Source of the DNA: CAVWDU01 sp963840725
GTDB lineage: Bacteria > Pseudomonadota > Gammaproteobacteria > Pseudomonadales > Halieaceae
DNA length: 64,000 nucleotides
Direction of reading: 5' to 3'
Assembly (NCBI GenBank): GCA_963840725.1
Contig: CAWIZY010000016.1
Location: 1,510,508 to 1,574,507, forward strand
Shown in pieces: positions 41,536-51,480 of the stretch. Position 1 is the first letter of the stretch; each line of letters begins with the position of its first letter. Made by a program: the position numbers and the translations under genes. The notes under the pieces were generated by a model. That model ran no database searches, was not told where the DNA came from, and saw only the letters and a program-made list of their open reading frames with translations.

Positions 41536-42657
41536 ATGCGAACCCCACGGCGTTACCTGCTACTGGCGACTCTGATGTGGCTCCCGGCCTGTACCGAGGA
41601 GGCCCCGCCACCGCGCATAGTTGAGGTGGTCGTCGACGCGGTGATCGAGCAGTCCTACCAGCCTCGCACCCGTTATGTTGGCCGGCTGCATGCCCGCCAC
41701 GATGTGACGATCCTGGCCCGCGCTACCGGTTACCTCAAATCCTGGGATTTTCGCGAGGGTGATACGGTCACCGAAGGTGATGTTCTCTACACGATTGAGA
41801 GCTCGGAGTACGAGGCCGCTCTGGCAAGAGCACGCGCGGACCTGGCCGCGGCAGTCGCCAACCAGGCCAACGCAGAGCGCAACTACAATCGCGGGCTGGA
41901 GCTGCTGCCCAAGGGGGCGATTTCCCAGTCGGCCATGGATGACCTGACCGCCAAGAAACTGGATGCGGACGCGAGGATCGAGTCGGCCAATGCCGAGATA
42001 ACCAGCGCTCAGGTGGATCTGGATTACACGGTGATTCGCGCGCCAATTAGCGGCCGGATCGGGCGCAGTCGTGTCAGCCCCGGCGACCTGGTGGGCCCGA
42101 CCTCGGGCGTGCTGACCACTCTGGTGAGCATCGATCCGATCCAGGCCCTGTTCCAGATTACCGAACTCACCTACGTGAGCTCGGTGACCAGCAGAATGAC
42201 CGCTGCCGAGGATATTGACAAGGTGCGCGACATCGAGGTTACCCTCGAACTGACCAACGGTATTGCCTATCCTGAGGTCGGCAGGCTGGACTACCTGGCC
42301 AATCGGGTAGACGAAACCACCGGCACGCTGGAGGCTCGCGCGCTGATTCCCAACCCACACAATGTGCTGGTCCCCGGGCAATATGTGCGGGTGATTCTGC
42401 AAAATACCAAACCGTTGCAGGGCTTGTTCATGCCCCAGGCATCGGTGCAGGCCGATCAGCAGGGCAGCTTTGTGTTGCTGGTCAACAGCAGCGGCGTGGT
42501 GGAGCGCCGCAACGTTGAACTGGATGACCGCTATGATGACCTGGTGATGGTGCGTCAGGGGGTTGAGGCTGGCGACCGGGTTATCGTGCGGGGCTTGCAG
42601 CAGGTTCGTCCGGGTATGCCGGTGCAATTCCGCCTGCTCAACGAATTGCAGGAGTAA
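41536..42657 (+). CDS. RND efflux periplasmic adaptor (membrane fusion protein)
   Basis: The 373-residue protein has a lipoprotein signal (W-L-P-A-C near 18). Its lipoyl/barrel-sandwich halves surround an alpha hairpin (about residues 90-155, Ala/Glu-rich). R-A-x-I-S-G-R-I-G and the C-terminal G-D-R-V-I-V-R-G-L-Q-Q-V-R-P-G-M-P-V segment are typical of AcrA/MexA. It joins the inner-membrane pump to an outer-membrane channel. No channel gene (tolC/oprM) is nearby. It precedes the pump gene by 7 bp. Confidence 0.94.
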   Translation: MRTPRRYLLLATLMWLPACTEEAPPPRIVEVVVDAVIEQSYQPRTRYVGRLHARHDVTILARATGYLKSWDFREGDTVTEGDVLYTIESSEYEAALARARADLAAAVANQANAERNYNRGLELLPKGAISQSAMDDLTAKKLDADARIESANAEITSAQVDLDYTVIRAPISGRIGRSRVSPGDLVGPTSGVLTTLVSIDPIQALFQITELTYVSSVTSRMTAAEDIDKVRDIEVTLELTNGIAYPEVGRLDYLANRVDETTGTLEARALIPNPHNVLVPGQYVRVILQNTKPLQGLFMPQASVQADQQGSFVLLVNSSGVVERRNVELDDRYDDLVMVRQGVEAGDRVIVRGLQQVRPGMPVQFRLLNELQE

Positions 42658-42664
42658 GCTACCC

Positions 42665-45600
42665 GTGTTCAGCGCTTTCTTTATCCAGCGGCCCAAGTTT
42701 GCGCTGGTCATCTCGATTGTTCTGACGCTGGCAGGGACACTCGCCATCATGATCTTGCCGGTTAACGAATACCCGGCCATTTCCCCACCCAATATTGTGG
42801 TCAGTGGTTCCTACCCCGGTGCCTCTGCGGAAGTCGTGGAGCAGACGATAGGCATTCCGATCGAGGACGCCGTCAACGGGGTGGAAGACCTGATTTATTT
42901 GTCTTCTTCCAGCGCCAACGATGGCAGCTATTCCCTGAGTGCGACCTTCAAGGTGGGTGCAGACGCGGATATGGCGCTGGTGCGGGTGCAAAATCGGGTC
43001 AAACTGGTGGAGCCCAAATTGCCTGCTGAGGTGACCAGTATCGGCCTGACGATCGCTGAGCGGTCACCGGATATGCTCAAAATCATCAGTTTCACCTCGC
43101 CGGATGAATCACTGGACTACAAGTTCCTGTCCAATTACGTGAAGATCAATCTGGTTGGCGCCCTGGCCCGGGTGGACGGTATATCGACGGTCAGCATACT
43201 GGGTCAGGCGGACTACTCGATGCGCCTGTGGCTGGACCCGGAGCGTATGGCTAATCTCGGGCTGTCTGTGACCGATATCAATAACGCACTTGGGGAGCAG
43301 AACGTGCAGGTCGCAGCGGGGAAGATTGGTGCCCCGCCCTTCGACGGTAACCTGCAAACCGAATACACCCTGCGCACCCAGGGGCGTCTGGAAGATGTGG
43401 AAGAATTTGAGCGTATCGTATTGCGCGCCAGGGCGGACGGTTCAGCCATTTACCTGCGGGATGTGGCCAGGGTTGAGCTGGGCCAGTCGAATTACAATTT
43501 CTACGGCGAGGTCAACGGCAAGCCGGCGGTGAACATCGCCCTTTACCTGCTGCCTGATGCCAACGCGCTGGAGGCGGGTGAGGCGGTTGACCTGGCGGTT
43601 GCAGCACTTTCCCGGGATTTTCCGGCGGGCATGGAATACCTCAACAGCTATGACACCACCCGTTATATTGGCACCGCAGTGCGGCAGGTGGTTATTTCCC
43701 TGCTCCAGGCAGTGGCGCTGGTGATCGCGATTACTTTCCTGTTCCTGGGCAACTGGCGCGCCACTCTGGTGCCGACCCTGGCCGTGCCTGTCTCCCTGGT
43801 AGCGACCTTCTCGGTACTGTATGCCCTCGGTATGTCCATCAATACGGTGACCCTGTTTGGCCTGATTCTCGCCATTGGTATCGTGGTTGACGACGCGATT
43901 CTGGTGATCGAGAACTGCGACCGGCATCTGCGCGATGACCCTGACATGAGCACTAGCGAAGCCGCTCTGGTAACTATGCAGGAGGTGAGCGGCGCGATCG
44001 TAGCCACTACGCTGGTGTTGCTGGCGGTCTTTATTCCGGTCGCCCTGCTGCCCGGGATCTCCGGGGTGATGTACCGCCAGTTCTCGGTGACAATCTGCGT
44101 GGCGGTGGTGTTCTCCTCACTGAATGCGCTGACCCTCAGTCCCGCTTTGTGCAGTCTGCTGCTGCGGCAGGGCGAGCAGCGAGATGCCGGATGGTACCGT
44201 AAATTTCTCTCTGTTTTCAGCCGTATTACGGCGGGCTATGACCGGGGCGTGAGCTGGGTGTTACGCAAGCTGTTGCTGGTGGCGGTGATCTTTATGGCCT
44301 GGATGGCGGCGCTGGCCGTGGGCGTGATCAGCATCCCCAGTGGTTTTGTTCCCGATGAGGACAAGGGCGTCTTGTTTGTGAGTGTGCAACTCCCCGATGC
44401 CTCTTCGCTGACCCGCACCAAGGCGGCGATGGACAAGCTGGTGACGATTTTGCAAAACGATCCGGCAGTGGAGAGTTATACCGCCATCACCGGGTTCTCT
44501 GTCCTCACCGGCGCCATGGCCAGCAACGGCGGTACGGCGTTTGTGGTACTCAAGCACTGGGATGAACGTAAAGACCGCGAAGATCTGGTGTTCAATGTGG
44601 CGGCTCGTATTAACGCCCAGGCGTTCAGGCAGGTGCCGGAGGCCCAGATTTACGCTATCTCCCCGCCGGCGGTTCCCGGGATGGGCGCTGTCGGTGGCTT
44701 GGAGCTGATGCTGCAGGATACCTTGAACCGCCCGCCATCCGAGTTGGCAAAGGTGCTGAACAATCTCGTGGTGGAGGGCAATCAGGCCCCGCAGCTGCAG
44801 CAGGTCTACAGTAATTACCGGGCCAATGTACCCCAGTATTTCATCGATGTGGACCGAATCAAGGCAAAGAACCTGGGCGTACCACTGAGCGAGATTTTCC
44901 TCACCCTGCAATCCCAGATGGGCTCGCTTTATATCAATGACTTCAATAAATTTGGCCAGACCTATCGGGTCATCATGCAGGCTGAATCATCGTTTCGGTC
45001 CGACCTCGCCGATCTCGACAACTTTTATGTGCGCTCGACGGCAGGCGAGATGATACCGCTCAGTACCCTGGTGACAACCCGCCCGGTGCTGGGGCCGGAC
45101 CTGGCCTCCCGTTACAACCTGTTTCGCGCCGCCTCGGTCAGGGCGAATGTGACCCCGGGTTACAGCAGTGGTGAGGCGATGAGTGCGCTGGATACGCTGG
45201 CGTCAGAAGCGCTCCCAGCGGGTTATCGGATAGCCTGGACCGGCATGGCCTATCAGGAGCGGGAGGCCAGCAGTGCCGCGGTGATCGCCTTCGCCCTGGC
45301 ACTCACGTTTATCTACCTGTTCCTGGTGGCGCAGTATGAGAGCTGGTCCATGCCGGTGGCGATTATTCTTGTAGTACCCATGGCCATTGGCGGCGCTATC
45401 GCCGGGCTGCTGCTGACGGGCACCGCACTTAACCTGTATGCCCAGATCGGCCTGGTGCTATTGATCGGTATGGCGGCGAAGAACGCCATTCTGATCGTCG
45501 AGTTTGCCCGCAGTCGCCGGGAGCAGGACGGGGATGATATCGTGGTGGCGGCCCGGGAGGCGGCCCGGCTGCGCTTTCGTGCCGTGTGCATGACAGCCCT

Positions 45601-45808
45601 GTCGTTTATCCTCGGCATAACGCCGCTGGTGGTCGCCACCGGCGCCGGCGCCTTTGGTCAACGCTCGCTGGGTATTACGGTTATGGGTGGTATGTTGGCA
45701 GCGCTGTTGGTGGGGACCTTTTTTATTCCAGGCTTCTACGTCGTGGTCCAAACGCTGCGGGAGCGGCTAAAGCGCCGCCTGGGTATGAAGGTGGCGGACG
45801 GTCAATAG
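42665..45808 (+). CDS. RND efflux transporter, HAE1 (AcrB/MexB-like) family
   Basis: The 1047-residue pump has the expected 12 membrane helices and two large periplasmic loops. It opens F-S-A-F-F-I-Q-R-P-K-F-A, and the proton-relay helix carries the two Asp of GIVVDDAILV. Other AcrB landmarks include G-S-Y-P-G-A-S-A-E-V-V-E and L-V-L-L-A-V-F-I-P-V-A. It exports drugs or other lipophilic compounds using the proton gradient. The start is GTG 42665; the open frame ahead is within the adaptor gene. It converges with nupC, overlapping by 7 bp. Confidence 0.96.
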   Translation: MFSAFFIQRPKFALVISIVLTLAGTLAIMILPVNEYPAISPPNIVVSGSYPGASAEVVEQTIGIPIEDAVNGVEDLIYLSSSSANDGSYSLSATFKVGADADMALVRVQNRVKLVEPKLPAEVTSIGLTIAERSPDMLKIISFTSPDESLDYKFLSNYVKINLVGALARVDGISTVSILGQADYSMRLWLDPERMANLGLSVTDINNALGEQNVQVAAGKIGAPPFDGNLQTEYTLRTQGRLEDVEEFERIVLRARADGSAIYLRDVARVELGQSNYNFYGEVNGKPAVNIALYLLPDANALEAGEAVDLAVAALSRDFPAGMEYLNSYDTTRYIGTAVRQVVISLLQAVALVIAITFLFLGNWRATLVPTLAVPVSLVATFSVLYALGMSINTVTLFGLILAIGIVVDDAILVIENCDRHLRDDPDMSTSEAALVTMQEVSGAIVATTLVLLAVFIPVALLPGISGVMYRQFSVTICVAVVFSSLNALTLSPALCSLLLRQGEQRDAGWYRKFLSVFSRITAGYDRGVSWVLRKLLLVAVIFMAWMAALAVGVISIPSGFVPDEDKGVLFVSVQLPDASSLTRTKAAMDKLVTILQNDPAVESYTAITGFSVLTGAMASNGGTAFVVLKHWDERKDREDLVFNVAARINAQAFRQVPEAQIYAISPPAVPGMGAVGGLELMLQDTLNRPPSELAKVLNNLVVEGNQAPQLQQVYSNYRANVPQYFIDVDRIKAKNLGVPLSEIFLTLQSQMGSLYINDFNKFGQTYRVIMQAESSFRSDLADLDNFYVRSTAGEMIPLSTLVTTRPVLGPDLASRYNLFRAASVRANVTPGYSSGEAMSALDTLASEALPAGYRIAWTGMAYQEREASSAAVIAFALALTFIYLFLVAQYESWSMPVAIILVVPMAIGGAIAGLLLTGTALNLYAQIGLVLLIGMAAKNAILIVEFARSRREQDGDDIVVAAREAARLRFRAVCMTALSFILGITPLVVATGAGAFGQRSLGITVMGGMLAALLVGTFFIPGFYVVVQTLRERLKRRLGMKVADGQ

Positions 45809-47037
45809 AGCAGACCCACCAGGGCTCCGGTCATGCAGGTGGCCAGCAGCCCGGCCCAGATGGACCGGGGTGCGAGGGCCAGAATGTCCCCGCGACGCTG
45901 GGGACAAAGAGCCGTGAGACCACCAATCATGATGCCGAGACTGCCCAGATTCGCAAAGCCGCAGAGTGCGTAGGTCAGAATCAGTCGGCTGTGCTCGCTG
46001 AGCACCTCGGCGGGCAGGGCCGCCAGCTCCAGATAGGCCACCAGTTCGTTAATAAACACCTTGGTTGCCAGCAACTCGCCGGCGCTCGCGGCCTCGGTCC
46101 AGGGCACACCCAGCAACCAGGCGAGCGGTGCCAGAGCCTTACCCCCGATGCTCACCAGGGTCAGCGGTTCCCCGCCAGAGGGCAGCAGCCCCAGCAACCC
46201 GTTGACGAGGTAGACCAGGGCCACAAATACGATCAGTGTGCCAAGAATGTTGGCCAGCAGGCGAAGACCCTCGCCGGTGCCTGTGACAATCGCGTCGAGG
46301 CTGCCCGCATAGGGGGACGCCAGGCTGACCGGTTCGCCCTCGATTCCCGCAACGGGCGGCACCATGATCGCCGCCACCACAATCGCGGCGGGTGCGCTGA
46401 GCAGCGAAGCCACCAGAATATGGCTGAGGGCATCGGGAATCACCGGGGCGATAATGCCAGCGTAAAGCCCCATCACGGTGCCGGCTACTGTCGCCATACC
46501 GCAGCTCATTAGAATGAATAGTTCACTGGGTGTCATCCGTCCCAGATAGGGCTTGATCAACAGAGGGCTTTCGACCATCCCGACGAAAACGGAACTGGCA
46601 CTGCCTACGCTCACCGCGCCACTGAGCCCCAGGGTTTTTTCCAGTCCGACCGCAAAGCCCCTGACCAGCAGAGGAATAACTCGCCAGTGCCAAAGCAGGG
46701 CGCTGAGCGCGGCGAAAACGATGACGATAGGCAGGGCGCGAAAGGCCAGTACAAACAGGGTTTCGGGGGCGGTGACTGTAAAAGGCGCGGGCGCCCCGCC
46801 GAGGTAGCCGAACACCATGGCAGTGCCCTCTAGCGTGGCCGCTTCGATCGCCAGTACCAGCTGGTTGATGCAGAGCAGAAGTGCCTGCAGAGGTGGCGCC
46901 TTCAGAAACAACAGCCCGAGCAGCAGCTGCGCCAGCAGGCCCGAAAGCACTAATCGCAACGGAAAATTGCGGCGATCGCTGCTGGTCAGCCATGCCAGCA
47001 GCAGTAGAGCGGGAATGCCGATCCAGGCTTGTGGCAT
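45802..47037 (-). CDS. Concentrative nucleoside transporter, NupC/CNT family
   Basis: The 411-residue membrane protein has about 10 helices. CNT landmarks are V-G-M-V-E-S-P-L-L-I-K-P-Y in the first half and the K-V-F-I-N-E-L-V-A-Y helix (nucleoside-binding Asn-Glu) in the second. G-F-A-N-L-G-S-L-G-I-M-I-G-G lies near the end. It imports nucleosides with H+ or Na+. ATG 47037 shares one base with the rep stop codon (TGATG), so translation is probably coupled to rep, an unusual partner. Confidence 0.92.
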   Translation of the reverse strand: MPQAWIGIPALLLLAWLTSSDRRNFPLRLVLSGLLAQLLLGLLFLKAPPLQALLLCINQLVLAIEAATLEGTAMVFGYLGGAPAPFTVTAPETLFVLAFRALPIVIVFAALSALLWHWRVIPLLVRGFAVGLEKTLGLSGAVSVGSASSVFVGMVESPLLIKPYLGRMTPSELFILMSCGMATVAGTVMGLYAGIIAPVIPDALSHILVASLLSAPAAIVVAAIMVPPVAGIEGEPVSLASPYAGSLDAIVTGTGEGLRLLANILGTLIVFVALVYLVNGLLGLLPSGGEPLTLVSIGGKALAPLAWLLGVPWTEAASAGELLATKVFINELVAYLELAALPAEVLSEHSRLILTYALCGFANLGSLGIMIGGLTALCPQRRGDILALAPRSIWAGLLATCMTGALVGLLY

Positions 47038-49034
47038 CAGCCCAGCAGCGCGCGCAGGCTGGCCAGCGTTTCTCGTCCGCGCTGCCGGTTCTCCTCGGCG
47101 CTTTCCTCTTCGCCACCCTGCCACTGTAAATCATCATCGGGCAACTCGCTGATGAAGCGGCTGGGCTCACAGCTGACAGTGTCACCGAACTGACGGCGTT
47201 TTGCAGCCAGGGTCATGCACAGGGTCTGGCGGGCCCGGGTGATACCCACGTAGGCCAGTCTCCGCTCTTCCTCTATCGAGTCTTCTTCGATGCTGACACG
47301 ATGTGGCAACAGCTTTTCTTCCATGCCAACGATGGTGACATGGGGGAACTCCAGACCCTTTGAGGCATGCAGCGTCATCATTTGCACACTGTCGGGCCCG
47401 GCATTGTCCTCTTCCTGCTGCTCCATCAGGTCGCGCAGCACCAGCCGCGAGATCGCCTCGTCCAGCGTTACGGCTTCGGTGCTCATCAGGCGCTGCAGGC
47501 TGTCGATCAGAAATTCGACATTGGCCATGCGCCGTTGGGCCACTTCTTCGCTGGAACTGAGCTGGTCCAGCCAGGACCGGTAGTCGATGTCTTTCACCAG
47601 TTGGCGAATGCCCGCGACACCGCTGTCGGCGGCACAACGCTGTCGCGTCGCGGCGGCCCAGTCGCGGAATTCGCGCAATCGACGCAGGCTGGCCTCTGGC
47701 AGTTGTGGGCTTTCGATGCGGCCCGCAGCCTGGCTGAGGCTGCAACGCTGTTGATTGGCAAAATTTCCCAGCGCTTCCAGCGTCGAGGCGCCGAGCTTGC
47801 GGCGCGGCACGTTGGCGATACGCAGGAAGGCGTTGTCATCGTGCTCGTTAATCACCAGCCGCAGATAGGCCATGATGTCTTTAACCTCATTGCGGGCAAA
47901 GAACGAGGTGCCCCCACTCATATGGTAGGGTACCTGGTGCTGCTGCAATGCGAGTTCCAGTAGCCGCGACTGGTGGTTGCCCCGGTAGAGAATCGCGTAG
48001 TCGCCAAACCGGGTGCCTTTGCGCCGCTGGTGGTCCAGTATTTCCACCACCACCTGCTCGGCTTCGTCGTTCTCATCGCTGCAGCGGATAACCCGCAGCG
48101 GGTCGCCGTAACCCAACTCGCTCCACAGCTGTTTCTCGAACACATGGGGGTTGTTGGCGATCAGCGTGTTTGCCGCTCTGAGTATGCGTGCCGTAGATCG
48201 GTAGTTCTGCTCCAGTTTGACGATTCTCAGCCCGGGGAAATCGGTCTGGAGCTGGACCAGGTTTTCTGGCCGGGCACCGCGCCAGGCATAGATCGATTGG
48301 TCATCGTCACCCACAACGGTGAGCCCATTGTTCAGTCCCACCAGTTGGCGCACCAGCAGATACTGGCTGGAGTTCGTGTCCTGGTATTCATCCACCAGCA
48401 GGTAGTGGATACGCGTTTGCCATTTTTCCAGCAGTTCGGGGGAGCGCTCGAACAGAACAGTGGGTAACAGGATGAGGTCATCGAAGTCCAGCGCATTATA
48501 GGCCCGCAGAGCCCGGTTGTAGCGCAGATAGGCCTGGGCGCATAGCATCTCCGCCGGGCCCTGGGCCGCGGCCGTAGCCTGCTCAGGAAGCACCCGGTCG
48601 TTCTTCCACTGGGAGATACGCTTGGCAATGATGCTGGCTTGATCACCGTCTGCACCGTGCTCCTGGATCAGCAGATCACGGATCAGGGTCTGGGTGTCCT
48701 GGCCATCAAAGATCGAAAACCCTGACTTCAGCTCCAGCTCCCGGCGCTCCTCGCGAATAATTTTCAGCCCCAGCTGGTGAAACGTGCTGACTGTCAGACC
48801 TTCCGCCGTATTGCCGCGCAGCAGTTTTCCCACCCGCTCCTTCATCTCGCGAGCCGCCTTGTTGGTGAAGGTCACAGCGGCGATATGCTTGGGGCGAATC
48901 CCGCAGCGCTCTACCAGATAGGCGATCTTGCGGGTGATGACGCTGGTTTTGCCGCTACCGGCACCGGCCAGTACCAGCAGGGGTCCGTCGATGTAGCGCA
49001 CCGCTTCACGTTGTCGGGGGTTCAGGTCATTCAC
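47037..49034 (-). CDS. rep: ATP-dependent DNA helicase Rep
   Basis: The 665-residue superfamily 1A helicase begins L-N-P-R-Q-R-E-A-V-R-Y (Q motif). Walker A is GAGSGKTSV near residue 25, and motif II is L-V-D-E-Y-Q-D-T-N. Motif III is V-V-G-D-D-D-Q-S-I-Y-A-W-R-G-A and motif V is TLHASKGLEF. The length (E. coli Rep 673) and the D-D-D-Q-S-I-Y-A-W form point to Rep rather than UvrD. It unwinds 3'-5' and clears proteins ahead of replication forks. Confidence 0.95.
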   Translation of the reverse strand: MNDLNPRQREAVRYIDGPLLVLAGAGSGKTSVITRKIAYLVERCGIRPKHIAAVTFTNKAAREMKERVGKLLRGNTAEGLTVSTFHQLGLKIIREERRELELKSGFSIFDGQDTQTLIRDLLIQEHGADGDQASIIAKRISQWKNDRVLPEQATAAAQGPAEMLCAQAYLRYNRALRAYNALDFDDLILLPTVLFERSPELLEKWQTRIHYLLVDEYQDTNSSQYLLVRQLVGLNNGLTVVGDDDQSIYAWRGARPENLVQLQTDFPGLRIVKLEQNYRSTARILRAANTLIANNPHVFEKQLWSELGYGDPLRVIRCSDENDEAEQVVVEILDHQRRKGTRFGDYAILYRGNHQSRLLELALQQHQVPYHMSGGTSFFARNEVKDIMAYLRLVINEHDDNAFLRIANVPRRKLGASTLEALGNFANQQRCSLSQAAGRIESPQLPEASLRRLREFRDWAAATRQRCAADSGVAGIRQLVKDIDYRSWLDQLSSSEEVAQRRMANVEFLIDSLQRLMSTEAVTLDEAISRLVLRDLMEQQEEDNAGPDSVQMMTLHASKGLEFPHVTIVGMEEKLLPHRVSIEEDSIEEERRLAYVGITRARQTLCMTLAAKRRQFGDTVSCEPSRFISELPDDDLQWQGGEEESAEENRQRGRETLASLRALLG

Positions 49035-49153
49035 GGGTCACTGGCTCGCCGGGTCATCGGGGGCGGGCAAGTCTAGCAAAGGCCCGGTCAGACGGCGAGA
49101 CGTATCGGTCATCGCAACCCGGAGGGGTTCGCCCTGCCTCGCCCGCGCCCGAT

Positions 49154-50658
49154 TCACCCGGTCACCCCCGCCTCCCTGTAGGCCAGCGCCTCAGCCAGAT
49201 GGGTCGCGGTGAGCTCCGGATCACCCGCCAGGTCGGCGATGGTCCTGGCCACTCGCAGGGTGCGATGCAGGCCGCGCGCGGAGAGGCGCATCCGTGTGGC
49301 GGCGCGCTCCAGTTGCTGCTGTTCAGTCCGCCCCAGGGGGCAGTGTTTAGCCAGAGCGGGTGCGGGCAGCAGCGCATTGGCGCAGCCCTGGCGCGAGGTC
49401 TGCAGGGTCCGCGCCCGGTCCACGCGCCGCTGCACCTGGGCGGAGGATTCCGCCGCGGCAGGGCCACCCAGTAACTCGGCAGCGGGCAGGCGTGGCATGC
49501 TGACGTGCAGATCGATGCGGTCCATCAGGGGGCCTGAAATCCGTTGTCGGTAGCGTTGCACCTGCTCCGTAGAGCAGCGGCAGCCGTGATCGCTGTCGCC
49601 CAGGTAGCCGCAGGGGCAGGGGTTCATGGCCGCTACCAACTGAAAACGCGCCGGATAAGTGACCTTGTGTCGTGCTCTGGACAGGGTGACCTGGCCCGAT
49701 TCCAGGGGTTCGCGCAGGACTTCCAGTGCCTGGCGGCTGAACTCCGGCAATTCATCGAGGAACAGCACTCCCCCGTGGGCAAGGGATATTTCGCCCGGTC
49801 GTGGTCTGCTGCCGCCGCCGACCAGCGCTGCAGCGGTGGCCGAATGATGGGGGCTGCGAAAGGGTCGCCGGTAGTAGTGGTCCGCCCAGTCGCCGCTGCC
49901 GTTGATACTGTGCAGGGCCAGCGCGGTCAGCGCTTCGGCGGGATCCGGTGCGGGCAGGATACCGGGTAGCCGGCTGGCCATCAGCGTCTTGCCGGTGCCC
50001 GGCGGTCCAAACAGCAGCAGGTTGTGGCTGCCCCCCGCCGCGATCTCCAGCGCCCGGCGGGCCGAGGGCTGTCCCACCACCTCCGTCAGGTCCGGGTAAC
50101 GATGTACGGGAATCGGCTTCACGCCCGTAACCGGGGTGATAGGCTGGTTGCCGTTAAGGTGAGCGCAGAGGCGCAGCAGGTCGGGCGCGGGCACTACCCG
50201 GCTGGCGGGTACCTGGGCTGCCAGCTCGGCGCCGTCAGTGGGCAGTGCCAGTCTCGCCCGGCGGCGGTAGCGGCGATGGCTGCGGGTATGACACCGGGCA
50301 CCGGTCGCAATTGACCATCCAGCGCCAGTTCGCCGAGGAACTCAACTTCTGTGGTGTGATCTGGTGGCAACTGCCCGGAGGCGATAAGAATGCCGAGAGC
50401 GATGGGCAGGTCGAATCGGCCGCCCTCCTTGGGTAGATCCGCGGGCGCCAGGTTGACAGTGATGTGACGATCGGAGGGGAATTGGAAGTGGGAGTTGATC
50501 AGTGCGCTGCGCACACGGTCACGACTCTCGCGCACCGCAGTTTCGGGCAGACCAACGACATGAAAAGCGGGCAAGCCCCCCGACAAATGCGTTTCGACCC
50601 GCACCAGGGGTGCGTCAATGCCGGCCAGAGCACGGCTGAAGAGAACTGATAATTCCAC
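49154..50658 (-). pseudogene. comM: comM/yifB, Mg-chelatase-like AAA+ ATPase, disrupted by a one-base frameshift
   Basis: The N-terminal 154 residues (frame ending 50194) carry the S5-like/Lon-type opening (V-R-V-E-T-H-L-S-G-G-L-P-A-F, G-L-P-E-T-A-V-R-E-S-R-D-R-V). The C-terminal 346 residues (frame from 50194 to 49154) carry Walker A GPPGTGKT, the H-H-S-A-T-A-A-L-V-G-G-G loop, Walker B L-F-L-D-E-L-P-E-F and the C-terminal Mg-chelatase domain. Together they make about 500 residues, the normal length. The frames join near 50249-50262: the protein runs A-A-G-R in the first frame and resumes L-A-L-P-T-D-G-A-E in the second, needing one extra base. ComM is a branch-migration helicase in natural transformation. 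Confidence 0.85.
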
Positions 50659-50730
50659 GGCTCATCCTTGAGCGGCTGCCTCGAAAACAAAAATCAACAG
50701 CCTGCTGGAGTTACTGTTTTATTGTAAGGG

Positions 50731-50985
50731 CTATTTCTCGAGGGCCTCCAGCTCTGTGGTCAACTGCGCCAGTTCGGTTTCGAGCTGCAAGACCCGCTCG
50801 CGGGTGCGCTTGAGGATCTCGGACTGGGCGTCGAACTCGTCTCGGCTGACCACATCCAGCCTGCCCAGTGCTGATTGCGCCAGAGCGCGCGCACTTTTAT
50901 CGATTTCGCCAGCGAGGCCCGAATTGCCTACCAGTTCGTTGACCTGTTGGAAGACCTGGCCCAGCGGCGGGGGTTTTAATGCCAT
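50731..50985 (-). CDS. ubiK: Ubiquinone biosynthesis accessory factor UbiK (YqiC/BMFP family)
   Basis: The 84-residue protein has an amphipathic N-terminal helix region and a C-terminal coiled coil (about residues 52-82, V-L-Q-L-E-T-E-L-A-Q-L-T-T-E-L). The family motif F-D-A-Q-x-E-I-L-x-R-T-R-E-R-V is present. UbiK binds UbiJ and helps aerobic coenzyme Q synthesis. The frame extends 36 codons upstream; ATG 50985 reproduces the family length. It sits opposite the glnK promoter region, as PA5286 does in Pseudomonas. Confidence 0.92.
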   Translation of the reverse strand: MALKPPPLGQVFQQVNELVGNSGLAGEIDKSARALAQSALGRLDVVSRDEFDAQSEILKRTRERVLQLETELAQLTTELEALEK

Positions 50986-51067
50986 GATGTTGTTGACCGT
51001 AGTATCTGAAATTGAGGAAGTGCGGAGAGTGTAGAGCAAATTTATCGAGGGGCACAGTGCGTCACCG

Positions 51068-51084
51068 TGCACAATCAGGGTGCG
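51068..51084 (+). promoter_or_regulatory. NtrC (GlnG) binding site, distal
   Basis: TGCACA-N5-GGTGCG has the same 6-5-6 layout as the enteric NtrC site (TGCACY-N5-GGTGCA). The site is centred about 140 bp before the predicted sigma-54 start, the usual distance for an NtrC enhancer. Confidence 0.7.
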
Positions 51085-51085
51085 A

Positions 51086-51102
51086 TGCACCAATTTAGTG
51101 CT
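51086..51102 (+). promoter_or_regulatory. NtrC binding site, proximal
   Basis: TGCACC-N5-AGTGCT keeps the GCAC/GTGC core of the NtrC palindrome. It is centred 18 bp from the distal site and about 123 bp before the predicted start. Two adjacent sites are what cooperative NtrC oligomers need. Confidence 0.6.
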
Positions 51103-51190
51103 ACATCCGTGCCCCTGGCATCGTTAATGGCGACCTCCTGGCGTACCCTGTTTACGCTATATCACTGATAAATCGAATTTTTCCAGGCTT

Positions 51191-51206
51191 TGGCACGTTG
51201 ACTGCT
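51191..51206 (+). promoter_or_regulatory. Sigma-54 promoter (-24/-12) of the glnK-amtB operon
   Basis: TGGCACG-N4-CTGCT has the invariant GG (51192-51193) and GC (51204-51205) exactly 10 bp apart. It departs from TGGCACG-N4-TTGCW at one position. Transcription would begin near 51217, leaving a leader of about 300 nt before glnK. Confidence 0.85.
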
Positions 51207-51312
51207 AGGGAACAGGCACAGATTGTATGCGGCGCTTCTCATCAAGTGGCGGTAAGCGTTGCCATGCATTTTCTGCCACTCGTTTATGCACAGATAGATG
51301 GAGAAGCAAGTC

Positions 51313-51480
51313 ATGGGGTACACCAAATCACCTCCCACCATTGTTGATGCCGGCGGGTCACCGGGGGCTGGATCCTGCGGGGAATGCCAGCCGGAAGCGG
51401 CGCATCAGCCCGCACCGACCGGGGCATTCGGAGTTTCCCGGATCAACCACGCCGTCAATCACCAGCAGGGACAAGATTGA
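51313..51480 (+). CDS. Possible small CxxC protein in the glnK leader
   Basis: This 55-codon frame starts at ATG 51313, 9 nt after GGAG. It ends 35 bp before glnK, inside the sigma-54 transcript. It encodes a Gly/Pro-rich peptide with one C-x-x-C (G-S-C-G-E-C-Q-P). I know no family. Its codon use is not clearly worse than its neighbours', but the length is within chance. It could be a real small protein or only a leader ORF. Confidence 0.35.
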   Translation: MGYTKSPPTIVDAGGSPGAGSCGECQPEAAHQPAPTGAFGVSRINHAVNHQQGQD

